Shown here: in pieces, positions 34,896 through 43,439 of the stretch
Layout: each line of letters starts with the position of its first letter
How positions within the stretch are numbered: the first letter of the stretch is position 1
DNA from: Saprospiraceae bacterium
Lineage (GTDB): Bacteria; Bacteroidota; Bacteroidia; Chitinophagales; Saprospiraceae
Assembly (NCBI GenBank): GCA_028285545.1
Contig: JANQPA010000016.1
Coordinates: 1 to 64,000, forward strand
Direction of reading: 5' to 3'
Length of the DNA: 64,000 bases
The notes under the pieces: model-generated
Told to the model about the DNA's origin: nothing
Databases searched by the model: none
Seen by the model: the letters and a program-made list of their open reading frames with translations, nothing else
Made by a program: the position numbers and the translations under genes

Positions 34896-36746
34896 CTAAG
34901 GTTTAATCACATAATTATTATTATCTCTGTTCACATCCACCATTCCCATATTGGGATCGAGAATCACATTTTCGATGGTTGAAACATCAACATCTAATTC
35001 AAAAGTGTAACCTGGATGGGTCCAGGGCCAATCATCTAATAAGATGGCACCATTCAGAGGTTTGTGCCCACGCATAATCCTTAGTGGGATATTGTACATT
35101 TTGGTGCTTCCATCTTTAAAGACTACCTGCACATCTAAAGGCATGGGAAATTTTCCATGCTTTTCTAAAGAGATTGCCGTTTTATTAGAACCAGCACTTT
35201 CAATACTTTTCACTCCATAATCAATCATGTGGGTGGTATTCACCATATATTCTTTATACCAGTCCAATTCTATTCCTGACTGCTTTTCCATCACTCTAAC
35301 AAAATCATTGGCATTAGGGTGTTTGAACTTCCACTCATCATAATATTTTAGAAGGCCAGCATCAACATTTTCTTTACCGATAATATGTTTTAGCTGTTGA
35401 ATGAAAATAGAGCCTTTAGTATAAGCACCTACGCCATAAGCACTATTGGTCGTGTAGTGATCTGAGTGTGTAGAAATAGCTTCTTCATACCCTGAAAGTT
35501 GAAATCTTGCAAAGCTGTTGAAAGTTCCTTCATGAGGATTTTCTCTATAATTGCCTCGGAGTAAACCCTTTTTCCTTAGGTGGTTCATAGTCTCTGCCGA
35601 AGCATAACTTGTAAATCCCTCATCCATCCAAGGATAGAGACTTTCATTGGTTCCCATCAACATTTGATACCAGTTGTGCATCAATTCGTGAACAGACACT
35701 CCGACAAGACTACCCAAGCTTCTTTCACCGGTTATGAGGGTTCCCATAGGATATTCCATTCCTCCATCACCTCCCTGGATAAAAGTATACTGTTTGTATG
35801 GATAGGCACCATAGTGTTCTTCAATAAAATTAAAGGCTTCATCCATAATATCGGGAAGCTGTGGCCAGTTTTCCTTGGTTCTTTCTGTTTCTTTATAAAA
35901 ATAATGGATGACAGCTCCATTGGGCCTTTTCTTTTCAATATGCTTGTATTCAGGATCAGCGGCCCACATAAAATCGTGAACATTATAAGCCTTGAAATGC
36001 CAGGTATGTTTATCTCCCTTCTTAGGGTCAATCTTTTTCATTTCTGTTTGGGCGTAACCATGACCTATTTCCTCTTTATTTTGAAGATAGCCCGTTCCAC
36101 CAATGGTCCAATCTTTATGGATATTGATTTTGACATCAAAGTCACCCCAAACACCATAAAATTCACGTCCGATATAGGGGTTTGCATGCCATCCCTGGTA
36201 ATCATATTCACACATTTTAGGATACCATTGAGCCATAGAATAATCGATCCCTTCTCTGTTATGTCTTCCATTGCGGCGAATCTGAACAGGCACCTGTGAG
36301 TTGAATTCCATCTCAAACTCTGCACTTTCGCCTGGTTGAATGGGAGTATTGAGTTGTACTTCAAGGATGGTACCAACCACTTCATATTCTACATCTTCTC
36401 CATTACATTTAAGGGAAGTAATTTTATGATATCCAATTTCATCATCTTTTAGATTTCCAATCCTATCTCGCACTCTACCATCTGGATCCGTAATATTTTG
36501 GGATCGAATGTCCATCATACTCCCTGGCTGGAAAGCATTAAAATAGAGGTGATAGAATACTTTATCCAAAACATCAGGAGAATTGTTTAAATATACTGCC
36601 CTTTGAGTGCCATCAAAGCGATGGGTTTTTACATCAAAATCGATATCCATCTGGTAGGATATTCTTTGCTGCCAGCGGTCTGATTGAGCAAAGGTTTGAA
36701 CACTTATGAATATCAGAAGAGTTAAGATAAATGATATCCTAGTCAT
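34896..36746 (-). CDS. M1 family metallopeptidase
   Basis: A 616-aa exported zinc aminopeptidase-like protein with a signal peptide ending ...SVQTFAQ. The active-site motif is HELMHNWYQ, with the third zinc ligand in WMDEGFTS, giving HExxH-x18-E. The usual exopeptidase motif GxMEN appears as GGMEYP, so the terminal Asn is Tyr. The C-terminal part carries an ERAP/leukotriene-hydrolase-like beta domain. It removes N-terminal residues from peptides in the periplasm or outside the cell. It is monocistronic. Confidence 0.9.
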   Translation of the reverse strand: MTRISFILTLLIFISVQTFAQSDRWQQRISYQMDIDFDVKTHRFDGTQRAVYLNNSPDVLDKVFYHLYFNAFQPGSMMDIRSQNITDPDGRVRDRIGNLKDDEIGYHKITSLKCNGEDVEYEVVGTILEVQLNTPIQPGESAEFEMEFNSQVPVQIRRNGRHNREGIDYSMAQWYPKMCEYDYQGWHANPYIGREFYGVWGDFDVKINIHKDWTIGGTGYLQNKEEIGHGYAQTEMKKIDPKKGDKHTWHFKAYNVHDFMWAADPEYKHIEKKRPNGAVIHYFYKETERTKENWPQLPDIMDEAFNFIEEHYGAYPYKQYTFIQGGDGGMEYPMGTLITGERSLGSLVGVSVHELMHNWYQMLMGTNESLYPWMDEGFTSYASAETMNHLRKKGLLRGNYRENPHEGTFNSFARFQLSGYEEAISTHSDHYTTNSAYGVGAYTKGSIFIQQLKHIIGKENVDAGLLKYYDEWKFKHPNANDFVRVMEKQSGIELDWYKEYMVNTTHMIDYGVKSIESAGSNKTAISLEKHGKFPMPLDVQVVFKDGSTKMYNIPLRIMRGHKPLNGAILLDDWPWTHPGYTFELDVDVSTIENVILDPNMGMVDVNRDNNNYVIKP

Positions 36747-36940
36747 ACGATTAATTTGATTTTATTGTTATGAAATCCATAAAAGCAAGAGGCTTCCAGA
36801 ATGAACAGGGATCAAGTCTACAAATCATTTTAGGGCCTTCCTGCAAAATAAACGATCAAAAATAATAAAATTGCCGATGGATATTGTAATATTGGTTTTC
36901 CAATTCAATTCTATTAATTTTGCCTAAAAAAAAGAAAGAC

Positions 36941-37504
36941 ATGAGTGAGAAGCTAATAAAAAGAACAGGCATTCTTAGCATAATGATATTATTGGCGGCC
37001 TTAAGTCGCTTACTGCCTCATCCTCATAATTTTACACCTATCGGAGCTCTGGCCCTTTTTGGTGCCGCTCATTTTCATAGAAAAGAATTAGCCTTTGCAA
37101 TTCCATTTATTGCAATGTGGATTAGTGATCTGCTTTTGAATAATTTAATTTATGCCAAAGCATATCCTGAGTTTTATACCGGATTTATGTTTATGGGAAG
37201 CCTCTGGGTATACGCAGCATTTTTTGGAATCGTGCTTTTAGGATTCTGGCTTTTGAAAAAAGTAAATGTTTCTAATTTATTTATAGCCAGCATTTCTGCT
37301 TCCGTATTATTTTTCTTGGTTACTAATTTTGGTTCTTTTATCATTGATCCCATGTATCCCAAAAATTTTGTGGGCTTGATCAGTGCTTATACTATGGGAA
37401 TACCATTCTTTTGGAATACCTTATTAGGTGATTTATTCTTTTCTGGTGTGCTTTTTGGGGCTTTTGAATTGGTAAGGAGGCGTCAAATAAGGTTAAGCGT
37501 TTAA
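36941..37504 (+). CDS. DUF6580 family membrane protein
   Basis: A 187-aa integral membrane protein with about five helices. ATG 36941 is chosen; a TTG at 36920 adds a lysine-rich run. The opening LSRLLPHPHNFTPIGALALFGAAHF is typical of DUF6580. The topology resembles S components of ECF vitamin or metal transporters, but that is inference only. It is convergent with the HD-domain gene and shares a terminator with it. Confidence 0.75.
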   Translation: MSEKLIKRTGILSIMILLAALSRLLPHPHNFTPIGALALFGAAHFHRKELAFAIPFIAMWISDLLLNNLIYAKAYPEFYTGFMFMGSLWVYAAFFGIVLLGFWLLKKVNVSNLFIASISASVLFFLVTNFGSFIIDPMYPKNFVGLISAYTMGIPFFWNTLLGDLFFSGVLFGAFELVRRRQIRLSV

Positions 37505-37549
37505 ATAATTGATAAAATGGCGCCGGTGGCGCCATTTTATCAATTATTT
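37503..37549. terminator. Bidirectional terminator, 22-bp stem
   Basis: Arms 37503-37524 and 37528-37549 are perfect complements with loop GGT and centre GGCGCC. It overlaps both stop codons (37504 plus; 37540 minus) and has A/T flanks. Confidence 0.85.
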
Positions 37550-39642
37550 TCAGTTTTTTCCTTCACCTTTTCATCTGGATATTCAATCCTCACATGGTGA
37601 ACGGAGCGCATTAAATTCTTAAAGACAACTCTGCATTTTTCAAGCTCCTCAAAAGTCATTTCTGACTCTTCTAATTGCCCTTGAGTAATTTTTCCAGCAA
37701 TTATTTTATTAATTAAATCACTCAAATCTTTTTCAGTTGGGTTTTTTAAGCTCTTACAAGCTGCTTCTATAGAGTCGGCTATCATTAGAATGGTTTCTTC
37801 CTTGGACCTAGGCCGAGGACCTGGATACCTAAAATCAGTCTCATCGACCTCCATATCGGGATGGTCTTTAACAAAATTTCGGTAAAAATATTCGGTTCGG
37901 GTAGTCCCGTGGTGGGTCTTGATAAAATCAATTAGTAATTTAGGCAAGCGGGCCTTTTTGGCCATTTTTTCTCCTTCAGTAACATGGCTAATAATCATCT
38001 TGGCACTTTCTAGATCCGAAATATTGTCATGTGGATTTTTACCACTTTGATTTTCTATAAAATATTCTGGATTCAGCATTTTACCCACATCATGATATAA
38101 AGCCGCCACTTTTACCAATAATTGATTGGCTCCTATCTCCCGGGCTGCAGCCTCTGACAAATTGGCCACCTGCAAAGAATGCTGTAATGTTCCCGGTGCT
38201 TTTAAAGACAAATCTCTTAATAAAGGTCTGTTCATATCAGATAACTCAACCAGTGTAATGGCAGAGGTAAATCCAAAAAACCGCTCCAATAAAGGAACCA
38301 GTGGAATGGCCAATAAGGTAAACAATACATTCATGAATATGAGAGAGTAAACATTCCAATCAATACTGATGATGTCTCCTTCCTGGATTAGGGAGAGGCC
38401 TAAGAAGGACAAGCCATAGGTCATAAAAATAAAGAGCATTGAATAAAAGAATCTCGTCCACTCACGTGTATCTACGTTGGTCAGCAATACAATAATTCCC
38501 GCCAGAATTTGAAGAAAGGTAAATTCATAGCCCAAGCTTGAAAGAAAACTAGCAATTAAGACCACCACTATATGGGTAAAAAGGGCCAGCCTTGCATTAA
38601 AAAATGTTTTAATTACAATTGGGACAATACAAAAAGGAATAATATAAGCACTAAGGAAGTTAAAGTTTTCAACAAGGTATACCAGATAACTATACAGTGC
38701 TAACCATAAAAAGATGAATAAAATCTTAGATGAGCTTTTATAAACATCAATAGCATGGAATCTGAGGTACATCATAAATACCCCAATTATCAAACTGGTT
38801 AAAAGAAAATATCCAAGGAAAATCCACTGACGGGGTTTGCTTTCAGTTAGTTGTTTTTCATATTGATCCCGTAGAGAGATCAGCTGCTGGTATTTTTCGT
38901 CATTAATCAGATTATTATTGGTAATGATGATCTCGCCTTTTCGAACCATTCCTCTCGTTTTAGGGATGCTCCCTTCAAGGTCATTTCTGAATTTGGTGGT
39001 TAAATCCAAATCATAAGAAAGGTTAGGGCTGATCAGTTCATCTAGAATAGGAAGTAAAAAATCAGGTTCCGATAATTGACTATAAGGTAGATCATCACTT
39101 AACCTTGATTTTGCTTGTTCTACTGATAAAAAATTCTCAAGTGTTTGTTTGTGTGTTTTATTTCCACTTAAAACATTTATTACAAAGTCTTTCCCCTTTT
39201 CAACATGATCTGCTGATAATTCGATGACCCCTTCTCCATATATCCGATTCAAAAAGTTATAGCCATATCTCAGATATTTCTCAGGCTGTTTTTTAACATC
39301 GGGAAACTGAGTATCTACGCCAACTGCCATTAGCTGGTTATCAAATGAAGTTTTAAAGGCATTCTTTTTTTTGCCTAATAAACTGGTGTCCAAATCATAA
39401 TAAGGAGCAAAATCCTGGTCCAAAGTACTCAGGTCAGCTTGTATTTCCTCCTGTGTTTTTTGAATGGCAAAATCAAATGGAGCCTCCAAGTCTTCATACT
39501 GCCAAGTCCTCCCCTTTTCAAATTGGTATTTGAATTTCAGGTTATTGGGAAACAGGAAACTGATAAAAATAACCACTCCGAGCACCACAAAGAATCTAAA
39601 AATGCTCGGTAACCGATCTATTGCTGCTTTTATTCCTTTCAT
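37540..39642 (-). CDS. pgpH: 7TM-HD family phosphohydrolase, PgpH-like
   Basis: A 700-aa inner-membrane protein: one N-terminal membrane helix, a large extracytoplasmic domain (about 40-275, including YGEGVIELSADHV), a seven-helix membrane bundle (about 285-460) and a cytoplasmic HD domain (about 480-670). Metal residues are in HSLQVANLSEAAA, ALYHDVGKMLNPEYF, KTHHGTTRTEYF and MIADSIEAACKS. This is the architecture of PgpH, a c-di-AMP phosphodiesterase. Activity on c-di-AMP is inferred from architecture. Confidence 0.9.
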   Translation of the reverse strand: MKGIKAAIDRLPSIFRFFVVLGVVIFISFLFPNNLKFKYQFEKGRTWQYEDLEAPFDFAIQKTQEEIQADLSTLDQDFAPYYDLDTSLLGKKKNAFKTSFDNQLMAVGVDTQFPDVKKQPEKYLRYGYNFLNRIYGEGVIELSADHVEKGKDFVINVLSGNKTHKQTLENFLSVEQAKSRLSDDLPYSQLSEPDFLLPILDELISPNLSYDLDLTTKFRNDLEGSIPKTRGMVRKGEIIITNNNLINDEKYQQLISLRDQYEKQLTESKPRQWIFLGYFLLTSLIIGVFMMYLRFHAIDVYKSSSKILFIFLWLALYSYLVYLVENFNFLSAYIIPFCIVPIVIKTFFNARLALFTHIVVVLIASFLSSLGYEFTFLQILAGIIVLLTNVDTREWTRFFYSMLFIFMTYGLSFLGLSLIQEGDIISIDWNVYSLIFMNVLFTLLAIPLVPLLERFFGFTSAITLVELSDMNRPLLRDLSLKAPGTLQHSLQVANLSEAAAREIGANQLLVKVAALYHDVGKMLNPEYFIENQSGKNPHDNISDLESAKMIISHVTEGEKMAKKARLPKLLIDFIKTHHGTTRTEYFYRNFVKDHPDMEVDETDFRYPGPRPRSKEETILMIADSIEAACKSLKNPTEKDLSDLINKIIAGKITQGQLEESEMTFEELEKCRVVFKNLMRSVHHVRIEYPDEKVKEKTENN

Positions 39643-39663
39643 ACACTCACAAATATAACTATT

Positions 39664-39690
39664 GTAGAAGGTAAAAGTAGAAAGTAAAAG
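39664..39690. repeat. GTAGAAAGTA short-unit repeat
   Basis: Three units (GTAGAAG, GTAAAAGTAGAAAGT, AAAAGG) at 39664-39690 are followed by the opposing TTTCCTTTCTTTCTAAC at 39703-39719. Same family as at 678 and 8688. It is in the gap between the pgpH start and the adenosyltransferase stop. Confidence 0.5.
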
Positions 39691-39714
39691 GACAGAATTA
39701 TATTTCCTTTCTTT

Positions 39715-40269
39715 CTAACTGTTGCGATTTTGCCAAACCACTTCCTCAGCACCCAGATTTTGACTCATGGATCGAGCCAAAATGAAAAAATAATCAGATA
39801 ATCGATTTAGATATTTAATGACTATTTCGCTTACCTCTTCTTCTTGTGATAAAGCAACCACTCTTCTCTCTGCTCTTCGACAAACTGTTCTGGCCAGGTG
39901 ACAATAAGACACCGTAAAGTGTCCCCCTGGCAAGATAAAGTTTTTCAAGGGAGGTAGATCAGCATCCATCCTGTCCATCTCTTTTTCCAACAACTGGATA
40001 TCGGTGTCCAGGAGATCTGGTGCTGGCAATTCCTTTTCCGGGTCACTGGCCAGGTTAGCACCTATAGTAAAGAGTCGATCCTGAATTTCTTTTAAAACTT
40101 CTCGGATTTCATCATCCTCAATTGCATCTCTCACTAGCCCAGTAAAGGCATTCAATTCATCTACTGTACCATAAGATTCAATACGAAGATGATGCTTATG
40201 CAATCGGCGTCCACCAAAAAGAGAAGTCTGACCGGCATCTCCAGTTTTTGTATATATTTTAAAGCTCAT
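39715..40269 (-). CDS. PduO-type cob(I)alamin adenosyltransferase
   Basis: A 184-aa enzyme forming adenosylcobalamin from cob(I)alamin and ATP. Family motifs are all present: KIYTKTGDAGQTSLFGGRRL (P-loop-like ATP site), RIESYGTVDELNAFTG, FILPGGHFTVSYCHLARTVCRRAER, and LNRLSDYFFILAR near the C-terminus. It is close to the MMAB/PduO trimeric family. No cobalamin riboswitch is recognisable in the 174 nt upstream, and no other cobalamin gene is nearby. Confidence 0.93.
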   Translation of the reverse strand: MSFKIYTKTGDAGQTSLFGGRRLHKHHLRIESYGTVDELNAFTGLVRDAIEDDEIREVLKEIQDRLFTIGANLASDPEKELPAPDLLDTDIQLLEKEMDRMDADLPPLKNFILPGGHFTVSYCHLARTVCRRAERRVVALSQEEEVSEIVIKYLNRLSDYFFILARSMSQNLGAEEVVWQNRNS

Positions 40270-40362
40270 TTTTGCAGTTTATTGTTGTTTTTGAAGGATA
40301 CAAAACTAAGGAAAGAATTGTTCATTATGGAGATTTGTCATAGCTGATTATGGAACAAATAT

Positions 40363-40408
40363 AAAAACACACATCACCTGGTTTAAATCCTTTGTGATGT
40401 GTGTTTTT
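40363..40408. terminator. 15-bp stem terminator after the ABC ATPase gene
   Basis: Arms 40363-40377 and 40394-40408 are perfect complements (AAAAACACACATCAC) with a 16-nt loop; on the minus strand the stem is followed by a T-rich run. It lies between the adenosyltransferase and ABC genes. Confidence 0.8.
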
Positions 40409-40443
40409 AGTAAACTGATTATCTCTTATTCGCTAGTTGGATT

Positions 40444-41178
40444 TTATTGGTTCACTCTATAATAGTGATCCGGATCATCGGAACGAACTATGTTCTCATT
40501 AATTTCATCCGTTTCCACCAGGCCATCCCGAAGACGGACAATACGATGAGCATGAGAGGCGATATCAGGTTCGTGAGTAACCAGGATGATGGTATTGCCC
40601 TGGTCGTGAATTTTTTCCAATATTTCCATAATTTCTACAGAAGTTTTGGTATCCAGGTTACCGGTAGGCTCATCAGCCAGAATAATGGAAGGTCCATTGA
40701 CCAAAGCCCTGGCAATGGCTACACGTTGTCTTTGTCCCCCTGATAACTCATTGGGTTTGTGATCAACACGATCTCCAAGACCAACATTTTCCAATACTTC
40801 ACGTGCCCGGTCCAGGCGGGCAGATTTGCTGCTGCCAGAATAGACCATAGGCAGCGCTACATTTTCCAAAGCAGAAAGTCTGGGTAATAGGTTAAAGGTC
40901 TGGAAGATGAACCCGATTTCTTTATTTCTGACTTCAGCCAGTTCATTATCGGTCATGGTAGACACATCCGTTTTGTTTAGATCATATTCTCCCGAGGAAG
41001 GAGTGTCCAGACAACCCAAAAGGTTCATCAAGGTAGATTTGCCAGAACCAGAGGGTCCCATCAAGGCAACATATTCATTTTTTTTAATATCCAAAGTAAT
41101 GCTTTGTAAGGCATGTACTTTGGTGGTTCCCATTATATAAGTTTTTCTTAGATCTTTGACCGATATGACTGACTCCAT
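40444..41178 (-). CDS. ABC transporter ATP-binding protein, MacB/LolD type
   Basis: A 244-aa ATPase. ATG 41178 begins [18 protein letters not shown]; the 42-codon extension upstream overlaps gatC and is rejected. Walker [11 protein letters not shown]-loop [16 protein letters not shown], signature [15 protein letters not shown] and Walker [12 protein letters not shown] are intact. It belongs to the MacB/LolD subgroup that powers lipoprotein release or macrolide/peptide export; no permease gene is adjacent. It starts 10 nt after gatC and is likely co-transcribed. Confidence 0.92.
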   Translation of the reverse strand: MESVISVKDLRKTYIMGTTKVHALQSITLDIKKNEYVALMGPSGSGKSTLMNLLGCLDTPSSGEYDLNKTDVSTMTDNELAEVRNKEIGFIFQTFNLLPRLSALENVALPMVYSGSSKSARLDRAREVLENVGLGDRVDHKPNELSGGQRQRVAIARALVNGPSIILADEPTGNLDTKTSVEIMEILEKIHDQGNTIILVTHEPDIASHAHRIVRLRDGLVETDEINENIVRSDDPDHYYRVNQ

Positions 41179-41188
41179 TAGTGTAGTT

Positions 41189-41482
41189 TTACTTAATATC
41201 AATAACTTTAGGAACTTTAAAATAATCCCCATCAGTATCGGGGGCATTTTTAAAGGTCTTTTCTTTAGGAATTTGACCAGAGACCTTATCTTCACGCCAG
41301 GCATTATCTTCCTCTAAAACATAGATGAGTGGTTCTACGCCTTTGGTGTCCAACTCTTCCAATTTGTCTACCATAGTAAGAATATCTCCCAGCTCTTTTT
41401 GAAGTTTTTCCTTCTCTTTTGAAGTTAGGTCTAATTTGGCCAATTTTTCAAGTCTTGAAATTAATTTTTCATCTACGGTCAT
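41189..41482 (-). CDS. gatC: Asp/Glu-tRNA amidotransferase subunit C
   Basis: A 97-aa GatC subunit, the small clamp protein of the amidotransferase that converts misacylated Asp-tRNA(Asn)/Glu-tRNA(Gln). It shows [42 protein letters not shown] and the acidic [30 protein letters not shown] end. gatA and gatB are not adjacent, as is usual in this phylum. It is divergent from the kinase gene at 41641. Confidence 0.93.
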   Translation of the reverse strand: MTVDEKLISRLEKLAKLDLTSKEKEKLQKELGDILTMVDKLEELDTKGVEPLIYVLEEDNAWREDKVSGQIPKEKTFKNAPDTDGDYFKVPKVIDIK

Positions 41483-41640
41483 AATAAAAAATTAGAAGTT
41501 TAAAGAGGTTTTATCGTCGAAGGGAACAAATATATTCTATTAAGTACAATGAAAATATTTATTTCGCCCAAATTTTTACCTAAAATCTATGGATTTAAAT
41601 ATTTTCGTGCAGAATCTTATTTGGACCTGAAAAAGAACTT

Positions 41641-42291
41641 ATGTCTTTGACTAGCAATTCTCCTCGCATCAAACATGTCGCTATTGCCGGAAACATTGGA
41701 GCTGGTAAAACTACACTTTCTACTCTTTTGAGCAAACACTTTGGTTGGGAGGTACATTATGAGCCTACTGATCACAATCCTTACCTCAGTGATTTTTATG
41801 AAGATATGCAAAGGTGGTCATTCAATTTGCAGGTTTATTTTTTAAACAGCCGATACCAGCAGGTACTCAATATTTTGAATGGCAATAAAACTGTCATCCA
41901 GGATCGTACAATTTATGAAGATGCCTATATTTTTGCTCCCAACCTTAAAGATATGGGACTTTTATCCAAGAGAGATTTTGATAATTACTTTTCTCTTTTT
42001 AAAACCATGTCTTCACAAATACAGCCTCCGGATTTATTAATCTATATTCGAGCCAGCATTTCCACGCTTGTTTCTCATATTCACCACAGAGGTAGAGACT
42101 ATGAGGGTAACATGAGTTTGGATTACCTCAAAAGACTAAATGAAAGGTACGAGAACTGGATCAGCCAATATGAAGAAACTGACGGGCGTTTACTCATCAT
42201 CAATGCCGATGATGTGGATTTTGAAAAAAATCCGGAAGATATGGGCGGAATAATCAATAAAGTGAGCGCAGAGCTACATGGCTTATTCTAA
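41641..42291 (+). CDS. Deoxynucleoside kinase
   Basis: A 216-aa enzyme of the dNK/dGK family, which phosphorylates deoxyribonucleosides for salvage. The P-loop is AIAGNIGAGKTTL, the substrate-binding Glu follows in HYEPTDHNPYL, the DRS-like motif is VIQDRTIYEDA (DRT), and the LID arginines are in HHRGRDYEG. It has no signal or membrane segment. It is divergent from gatC. Confidence 0.92.
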   Translation: MSLTSNSPRIKHVAIAGNIGAGKTTLSTLLSKHFGWEVHYEPTDHNPYLSDFYEDMQRWSFNLQVYFLNSRYQQVLNILNGNKTVIQDRTIYEDAYIFAPNLKDMGLLSKRDFDNYFSLFKTMSSQIQPPDLLIYIRASISTLVSHIHHRGRDYEGNMSLDYLKRLNERYENWISQYEETDGRLLIINADDVDFEKNPEDMGGIINKVSAELHGLF

Positions 42292-42359
42292 TTAAGCTCA
42301 ATTAATTTATTATGCTTAGTCATGCCTCACTTTAAAGTGGTATTGGATTGTGGCTGGCT

Positions 42360-42542
42360 CTATGGCCTGGCGATCTCCTCAGTTGTATCAGCCTGAAATA
42401 TTGATTTAAGGGCTTCCGGCAATTGCTGATCTCCAAAGCTTAAAATTCCTACTAATAAAAGGAAATGAACTATAATTGTAATGGTGATGGCTCTGGTTTT
42501 ATTCCACCTGGATGCCCGCCGCGATTTGGATTGATACATCAT
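42360..42542 (-). CDS. Small single-helix membrane protein
   Basis: A 60-aa protein, 36 nt from the convergent... downstream region of the kinase gene: a basic N-terminus (MYQSKSRRASRWNKTR), one hydrophobic helix (ITITIIVHFLLLVGILSF) and an acidic tail. The layout resembles the N-terminal anchors of Bacteroidota TonB-like proteins, but there is no TonB domain. The coding pattern looks real though the gene is short. A 12-bp palindrome CACTTTAAAGTG (42328-42339) lies just beyond its stop. Function unknown. Confidence 0.55.
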   Translation of the reverse strand: MMYQSKSRRASRWNKTRAITITIIVHFLLLVGILSFGDQQLPEALKSIFQADTTEEIARP

Positions 42543-42770
42543 TTTAATAGGGTGTTTTTTTGGTTTTATCCATCAAAAACGATACCGAGGGAAAGACTAT
42601 TTTATCGAACTTGTTAAAAATGAAGGAATTATCCTAAAAAAATTGTTAAAGCAATATCAATATAAATGGCAATGGCAAGAAATAAGAACAGGAATGGGAA
42701 TGAGAATTTTGAATAACAATGGTAATTTTGTCTTTTTAGTAAATAAAGAACCGCTAAATCAACGATTTAA

Positions 42771-43439
42771 ATGAATACTCCGGTAAGCTTTCCAGAAATC
42801 ATCAAAGAAATTCAGGCACAAAATGCACAGCTTATAGCCGTTTCCAAAACCAAGCCTGAATCTCAGATTATGGACTTATATGAGCAAGGACAATTAGATT
42901 TTGGTGAAAATAGAGTACAGGAATTAGTGGATAAGGAAAAGAACCTTCCCAAAGATATTCATTGGCATATGATTGGTCACCTTCAAACCAATAAGGTGAA
43001 ATTTATAGCTTCTTTTGTCCACTTGATTCATTCCGTTGATAGTTTTAAATTACTCAAAGAGATCAACAAACAAGCCCAAAAGGAGAATCGAACCATCAAT
43101 TGCTTACTGCAGTTTAAAATAGCCCAAGAAGAATCTAAATTTGGCTTTGATCTTCATTCTGCAGAAGAAATGCTGAATTCAGAAACATTCCAAGTCCTTC
43201 AAAGTGTCAATATACTGGGAGTGATGGGCATGGGTACCTTTACCCACAATATGGTTCAGGTAAGAACTGAATTTCAGAAACTCAAGAACATTTTTGACCA
43301 TCTGCATGCTAATTTTTTCAAGCAAAAGACAGATTTTCAAGAAATCTCAATGGGAATGTCTGGAGATTATAAAATAGCTCTTGAGGAAGGTAGCACAATG
43401 GTTAGGATAGGGAGCTTAATCTTTGGAAGTAGATATTAA
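42771..43439 (+). CDS. yggS: YggS family PLP homeostasis protein
   Basis: A 222-aa PLP-binding protein of the YggS/PROSC family, which maintains pyridoxal-phosphate supply and has no known catalytic role. It shows the PLP lysine in LIAVSKTKPESQI, the GENRVQELVDK segment, WHMIGHLQTNKVKFI, and the C-terminal SMGMSGDYKIALEEGSTMVRIGSLIFG phosphate-binding loop. It is convergent with the FG-GAP gene and the stops overlap on TTAA (43436-43439). Confidence 0.95.
   Translation: MNTPVSFPEIIKEIQAQNAQLIAVSKTKPESQIMDLYEQGQLDFGENRVQELVDKEKNLPKDIHWHMIGHLQTNKVKFIASFVHLIHSVDSFKLLKEINKQAQKENRTINCLLQFKIAQEESKFGFDLHSAEEMLNSETFQVLQSVNILGVMGMGTFTHNMVQVRTEFQKLKNIFDHLHANFFKQKTDFQEISMGMSGDYKIALEEGSTMVRIGSLIFGSRY

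Noticed and set aside
31957-34900. FMN riboswitch for ribB
   Set aside because: ribB is the last gene of an overlapping operon and no RFN-like conserved blocks are visible in the leader.
35580-36299. 239-codon plus-strand ORF
   Set aside because: It is antisense to the M1 peptidase, which has full catalytic motifs; the ORF shows no domain.
40270-40443. Cobalamin riboswitch upstream of the adenosyltransferase
   Set aside because: The gap is 174 nt and is mostly explained by the ABC gene terminator; no B12-box is seen.
40444-41304. Longer ABC ATPase start at 41304
   Set aside because: The extra codons overlap gatC and have no family similarity; ATG 41178 gives the normal start.
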